Shown in pieces: positions 60,340 through 64,000 of a stretch of 64,000 bases of DNA (the first letter of the stretch is position 1; each line of letters begins with the position of its first letter). This stretch comes from Apostichopus japonicus (taxonomy: Eukaryota; Echinodermata; Holothuroidea; Aspidochirotida; Stichopodidae). The DNA is taken from assembly GCF_037975245.1 (NCBI RefSeq), contig NC_092572.1:16002269-16066268 (forward strand). The letters are read 5' to 3'. Position numbers and translations under genes: made by a program. The notes under the pieces are model-generated. The model was not told the origin of the DNA and searched no databases. It saw nothing but the letters and a program-made list of their open reading frames with translations.

Positions 60340-61860
60340 GTGGCGCAGTTGGTAGTGCTCTGGACTGGAGAGACAGACAAACTCCATGTCTCCGGTTCGA
60401 ACCCCAGACAGAGCATTTTATATTTTTGCTCTTTTACTGATTCCATTCTGGACTTTGAAGTTTAAATATTAGAAACGAGCATTAATTCTCAACAGTTCTA
60501 GTGGCGCAGTTGGTAGTGCTCTGGACTGGAGAGACAGACAAACTCCATGTCTCCGGTTCGAACCCCAGACAGAGCATTTTATATTTTGCTCTTTTACTGA
60601 TTCCATTCTGGACTATGAAGTTTAAATATTAGAAACGAGCATTAATTCTCAACAGTTCTAGTGGTGCAGTTGGTAGTGCTCTGGACTGGAGAGACAGACA
60701 AACTCCATGTCTCCGGTTCGAACCCCAGACAGAGCATTTTATATTTTTGCTATTTTACTGATTCCATTCTGGACTCTGAAGTTTAAATATTAGAAACGAG
60801 CATTAATTCTCAACAGTTCTAGTGGCGCAGTTGGTAGTGCTCTGGAGAGACAGACAAAGCTCCATGTCTCCGGTTCGAACCCCAGACAGAGCATTTTATA
60901 TTTTTGCTCTTTTACTGATTCCATTCTGGACTCTGAAGTTTAAATATTAGAAACGAGCATTAATTCTCAACAGTTCTAGTGGCGCAGTTGGTAGTGCTCT
61001 GGACTGGAGAGACAGACAAACTCCATGTCTCCGGTTCGAACCCCAGACAGAGCATATTATATTTTTGCTATTTTACTTATTCCATTCTGGACTCTGAAGT
61101 TTAAATATTAGAAACGAGCATTAATTCTCAACAGTTCTAGTGGCGCAGTTGGTAGTGCTCTGGACTGGAGAGACAGACAAAGCTCCATGTCTCCGGTTCG
61201 AACCCCAGACAGAGCATTTTATATTTTTGCTCTTTTACTGATTCCATTCTGGACTCTGAAGTTTAAATATTAGAAACGAGCATTAATTCTCAACAGTTCT
61301 AGTGGCGCAGTTGGTAGTGCTCTGGACTGGAGAGACAGACAAACTCCATGTCTCCGGTTCGAACCCCAGACAGAGCATTTTATATTTTTGCTATTTTACT
61401 TATTCCATTCTGGACTCTGAAGTTTAAATATTAGAAACGAGCATTAATTCTCAACAGTTCTAGTGGCGCAGTTGGTAGTGCTCTGGACTGGAGAGACAGA
61501 CAAAGCTCCATGTCTCCGGTTCGAACCCCAGACAGAGCATTTTATATTTTTGCTCTTTTACTGATTCCATTCTGGACTCTGAAGTTTAAATATTAGAAAC
61601 GAGCATTAATTCTCAACAGTTCTAGTGGCGCAGTTGGTAGTGCTCTGGACTGGAGAGACAGACAAACTCCATGTCTCCGGTTCGAACCCCAGACAGAGCA
61701 TTTTATATTTTTGCTCTTTTACTGATTTCATTCTGGACTCTGAAGTTTAAATATTAGAAACGAGCATTAATTCTCAACAGTTCTAGTGGCGCAGTTGGTA
61801 GTGCTCTGGACTGGAGAGACTGACAAACTCCATGTCTCCGGTTCGATTCCCAGACAGAGC
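60340..61860 (+). repeat. Second tRNA-like tandem array, 161-bp unit, 10 copies
   Basis: Units begin GTGGCGCAGTTGGTAG at 60340, 60501, 60661, 60822, 60979, 61140, 61302, 61463, 61625 and 61786 (spacing 157-162, mode 161). Each has a near-consensus A box (TGGCGCAGTTGG), a GCGC/GTGC D-stem, a B box GGTTCGAACCC 53 bp further, and TTTT just downstream. The 60822 unit lacks part of CTCTGGACTGGAG. The 61786 unit has GGTTCGATTCC and ends in a short internal duplication. The sequence is unrelated to the 165-bp satellite outside the promoter boxes. The anticodon region folds as GAGACA/TGTCTC rather than a regular anticodon arm, so these are tRNA-like, not functional tRNAs. Confidence 0.93.
60502..60580 (+). 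promoter_or_regulatory. Representative pol III-type promoter in the second array
   Basis: A box TGGCGCAGTTGG at 60502-60513, B box GGTTCGAACCC at 60555-60565, T4 at 60577-60580. Expected transcript about 80 nt. The match to consensus is better than in the large satellite. Confidence 0.65.
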
Positions 61861-61959
61861 TTCATGTCTGCGGTTCATGTCCAGACAGAGCCTTTTACTT
61901 TTCAACCCTCTGGAGGGAGTGGAAGTATAAATATAAGAAACGAAGTTTCTCCAGAGGGA

Positions 61960-62035
61960 ACCAAAATGGTGTAATTGGTTATTCCATCATTCAGTAAGCG
62001 ATTGGTTTGGATTGCATCGGTTCAAGTCCCAGGTG
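61960..62035 (+). other. Single tRNA-like sequence
   Basis: ATGGTGTAATTGGTTAT resembles a D-arm/A box and CGGTTCAAGTCCCAGG a T-arm/B box, ~55 bp apart. It follows directly on the 161-bp array but differs in sequence. Probably a tRNA-derived repeat head. Confidence 0.45.
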
Positions 62036-62059
62036 AGTATTTGCAAAAGGAGTTCTGAC

Positions 62060-62320
62060 AAGTGGATAAGGTGAATCCCGAAGGTGGGCGGCCCCCCCTC
62101 CTGAAAGGTGGGTAAGGTGAGTACCAAGGTGAGAGGTAGAGGGGGTGGAGGTGAGAAGGTGAGAGGGGGTGAAGGTGTGGACAAGGTGAGGTCGCTGCCC
62201 CCTCTCCCTGACAAGGTAAAGGCGCGGACAAGTGGAGATCGCCGCCACCCCTCCCCCTGACAAGGTTCACGCGCGGACAAGTGGAGTTCGCCGCCACCAC
62301 TTCCCCCTGACTAGCTAATC
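62060..62320 (+). repeat. G-rich minisatellite (~48-bp unit)
   Basis: GACAAGTGGAG...CGCCGCCAC...CCCCCTGACAAGGT recurs about three times between ~62178 and 62315. It is preceded by degenerate AAGGTGAG-rich sequence. Open frames here on the minus strand are Pro/Ser/His-rich artefacts of the repeat. Confidence 0.7.
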
Positions 62321-62404
62321 GGTAGTCGGGGGGAGGAGTAGTGGAGAAAATGTTTTACAAAAACGACTAAGTCCAAACAGCAGGATCTTTAAATATTTGT
62401 AAAA

Positions 62405-62490
62405 CTTTAGAATCCAGAGGCCCAACTAATGGTCTAGTGGTAAAGACTTTTGCTTTTGCATCTCAAGGTCCCTGGCTCAAACTCAACCTC
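62405..62490 (+). other. Degenerate tRNA-like sequence
   Basis: TGGTCTAGTGGTAAAGAC is a good A-box/D-arm and CCCTGGCTCAAACTC a decayed B box. CTTTTGCATC between them is shared with the large satellite (CTCTTTTGCATCCCTGG), suggesting a common tRNA-derived ancestor. It ends in TTTTCCTTTT. Confidence 0.4.
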
Positions 62491-62499
62491 TGCTTTTCC

Positions 62500-64000
62500 T
62501 TTTACAATACTCATGTAAAAGGAAGAAAAAAAAAGGAAGAAAAAAGAGTGATACTTTGAAATAACTTCTTTTTTTTAATGACAAATCAGTTCATGGACAG
62601 GATATACCTTCATCCCTCCCACCACAGTTAATACCCTTCAACTACCTGTCCAGAAACAGGTTATCTCTCATCAAATTATTATGCAAATACTAATCAACAC
62701 ATGCAATACATATTTCATAAACATTCTTAGTGATACCTGCATCTACTATTGAGATGGTTGGGTGACAACAGACAGTTATTTTCTATAATGTTTCTATTAT
62801 TTATAATATCAACCTGGGGGCAGTTATTTAATGATACTAAGTAGTCACATGTACATATGGGATAAGCCTATGGCCTTTTTACTTCACACCAGGTGGCTAT
62901 CCAATTCACACCAGTACATTCTTTTTGGACATTTTTTTTTAAACATTTGGAAGACCATTTCATCATGAGGGGAAAAAGAATTGATTTCTCCTAGATAAAA
63001 ATAATAACCCCATCTTACTTTAGCCAGACAGGGCTTGAATCCATAGGTTTGCTTGACGACAAGTTCCCAACAAAAAGGAGTTGGCCTTCCATGGCTGATT
63101 GATTATTCACTTTACAATACCATGGCACCCCTGCTACCATCAATAAAATTTTCTTTAACTTTCATTTATTAACTAAACCTGATTTTGAATTAATTTTAGA
63201 TAACTTAATTTTTACATCTTTTGCCCTCCAGTTTGAAAAAGGAAACGATACTACCATAGCACAAACAACATACATGTGGAAAGGTTGCTCCCTTTCATTG
63301 CTGTCTCAATCACACACCCCCCTGCTCCGACTACCACACCCCACCAAATTATATACACGAAGAGTGCATTATTGAAAGTTTCTTTAAATATAGCCTTTTC
63401 ATGCAGTAAACCTGTGCTGCTGCAAACTGAAAATTCAATTAAAAGATTCTCCCTCTTCACTTTCAACACTTTCATTTCTCCTTCTCTATCCTTCGCTTCA
63501 CCACCCCCCCCCCCACCCCTGGTCCTTCCAACTATCATCCATAACTCCTGCCAATATCAAATTCAGTCACCTTAACATCCCCCCATAAAGTGTCAGTCAG
63601 TCAAGCACCACAATGTTTGTAGACCAAGAAATCAACACCCGAAACCCATTTTTAAAACTCAAAAGCCCCATCAAATAAAGATGCTGTTTTTTTCTTCTTT
63701 TTCTCTAAACAAGATAAACACACAAACACCAAATCCAAAATATATAAAATTCCAATTCCCATTTTGAATATTCTTCAAATTTTGTTTGCCAAGCCACGTT
63801 AAAAAAGTGAGTGTTATTCTTTTTGGCCTTCCCCCATCTTTGTGTTTGCATTGCAACAAGGTGTAGTTTTCTATACTAAAAAAATACAAATGAAATCAAA
63901 TAAAACTTAAAAAAAGATGATTACAGCACATGCAGGAGAAGAGTGAGAGCCCTCCCAAATACTACCGGCTTATGTATACAAAAGACCTTTTTTCCGAAAT
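62500..64000. other. Unassigned AT-rich sequence
   Basis: Poly-A/G stretch at 62520-62545, poly-C run near 63505. No recognisable gene, transposon or RNA; the short frames here lack domains. Confidence 0.4.

Noticed and set aside
60340-61860. Cluster of genuine tRNA genes
   Set aside because: A and B boxes are good, but the T-stem has mismatches and no regular anticodon arm forms, so functional tRNAs are unlikely.
61987-62300. Pro-rich minus-strand frames
   Set aside because: Low-complexity minisatellite; the three frames are all open for compositional reasons.
63251-63575. Overlapping ~100-codon frames on both strands
   Set aside because: Pro/Gly runs come from the poly-C stretch near 63505; no domain or splice signals.

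Overview
The window is eukaryotic and almost certainly from an invertebrate animal. It has GT-AG style exon fragments, Penelope-like, Gypsy and LINE relics, many small DNA transposons with clean target-site duplications, (TA)n tracts and two satellite arrays, and no bacterial operons. A marine deuterostome such as an echinoderm is a guess from the repeat style, not a demonstration. Roughly three quarters of the window is repetitive.

Layout. (1) 1-27243 is one satellite array, cut by a 100-N gap at 15924-16023. It is built from about 165 head-to-tail copies of a 165-bp unit. Each unit carries a tRNA-like domain with A-box-like and B-box sequences and downstream T4 runs, so every unit looks like a potential RNA polymerase III type-2 cassette. 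(2) 27339-35775 mixes a first coding exon of an unrecognised plus-strand gene (28757-28936), the 5' part of a Gypsy-type LTR element on the minus strand (29117-30355), four copies of a 440-480 bp inverted-ended repeat, a hAT-like element, a broken His-Me-finger (homing-endonuclease-like) gene, and two copies (A, B) of a moderately repetitive element. (3) 35773-47213 is a nest. A third copy (C) of that element, on the minus strand, is split by a 2.8-kb foldback transposon and by a 5.7-kb element with pogo/Tigger-like ends that itself holds two hAT-type elements. Removing the insertions in silico rejoins open reading frames. (4) 48651-51163 is a decayed Penelope-like element (RT plus GIY-YIG endonuclease) between two short direct repeats containing hammerhead-like core motifs. 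(5) 51964-53296 has plausible exons of an acidic, Ser/Asp/Glu-rich protein, perhaps the downstream part of the gene starting near 28.7 kb. (6) 54465-59967 holds a perfect palindrome, a 1.54-kb element whose subterminal zones each carry 16 CTTAAG-centred palindromes, a hAT element with a 138-bp internal tandem repeat, a small inverted-repeat element and a LINE 3' fragment. (7) 60340-61860 is a second, unrelated tRNA-like tandem array with a 161-bp unit, followed by two further single tRNA-like sequences.

No intact cellular gene can be read end to end. The most unusual points are two independent tRNA-like pol III-type tandem arrays with nearly equal unit length in one 64-kb window, and the CTTAAG-array element.
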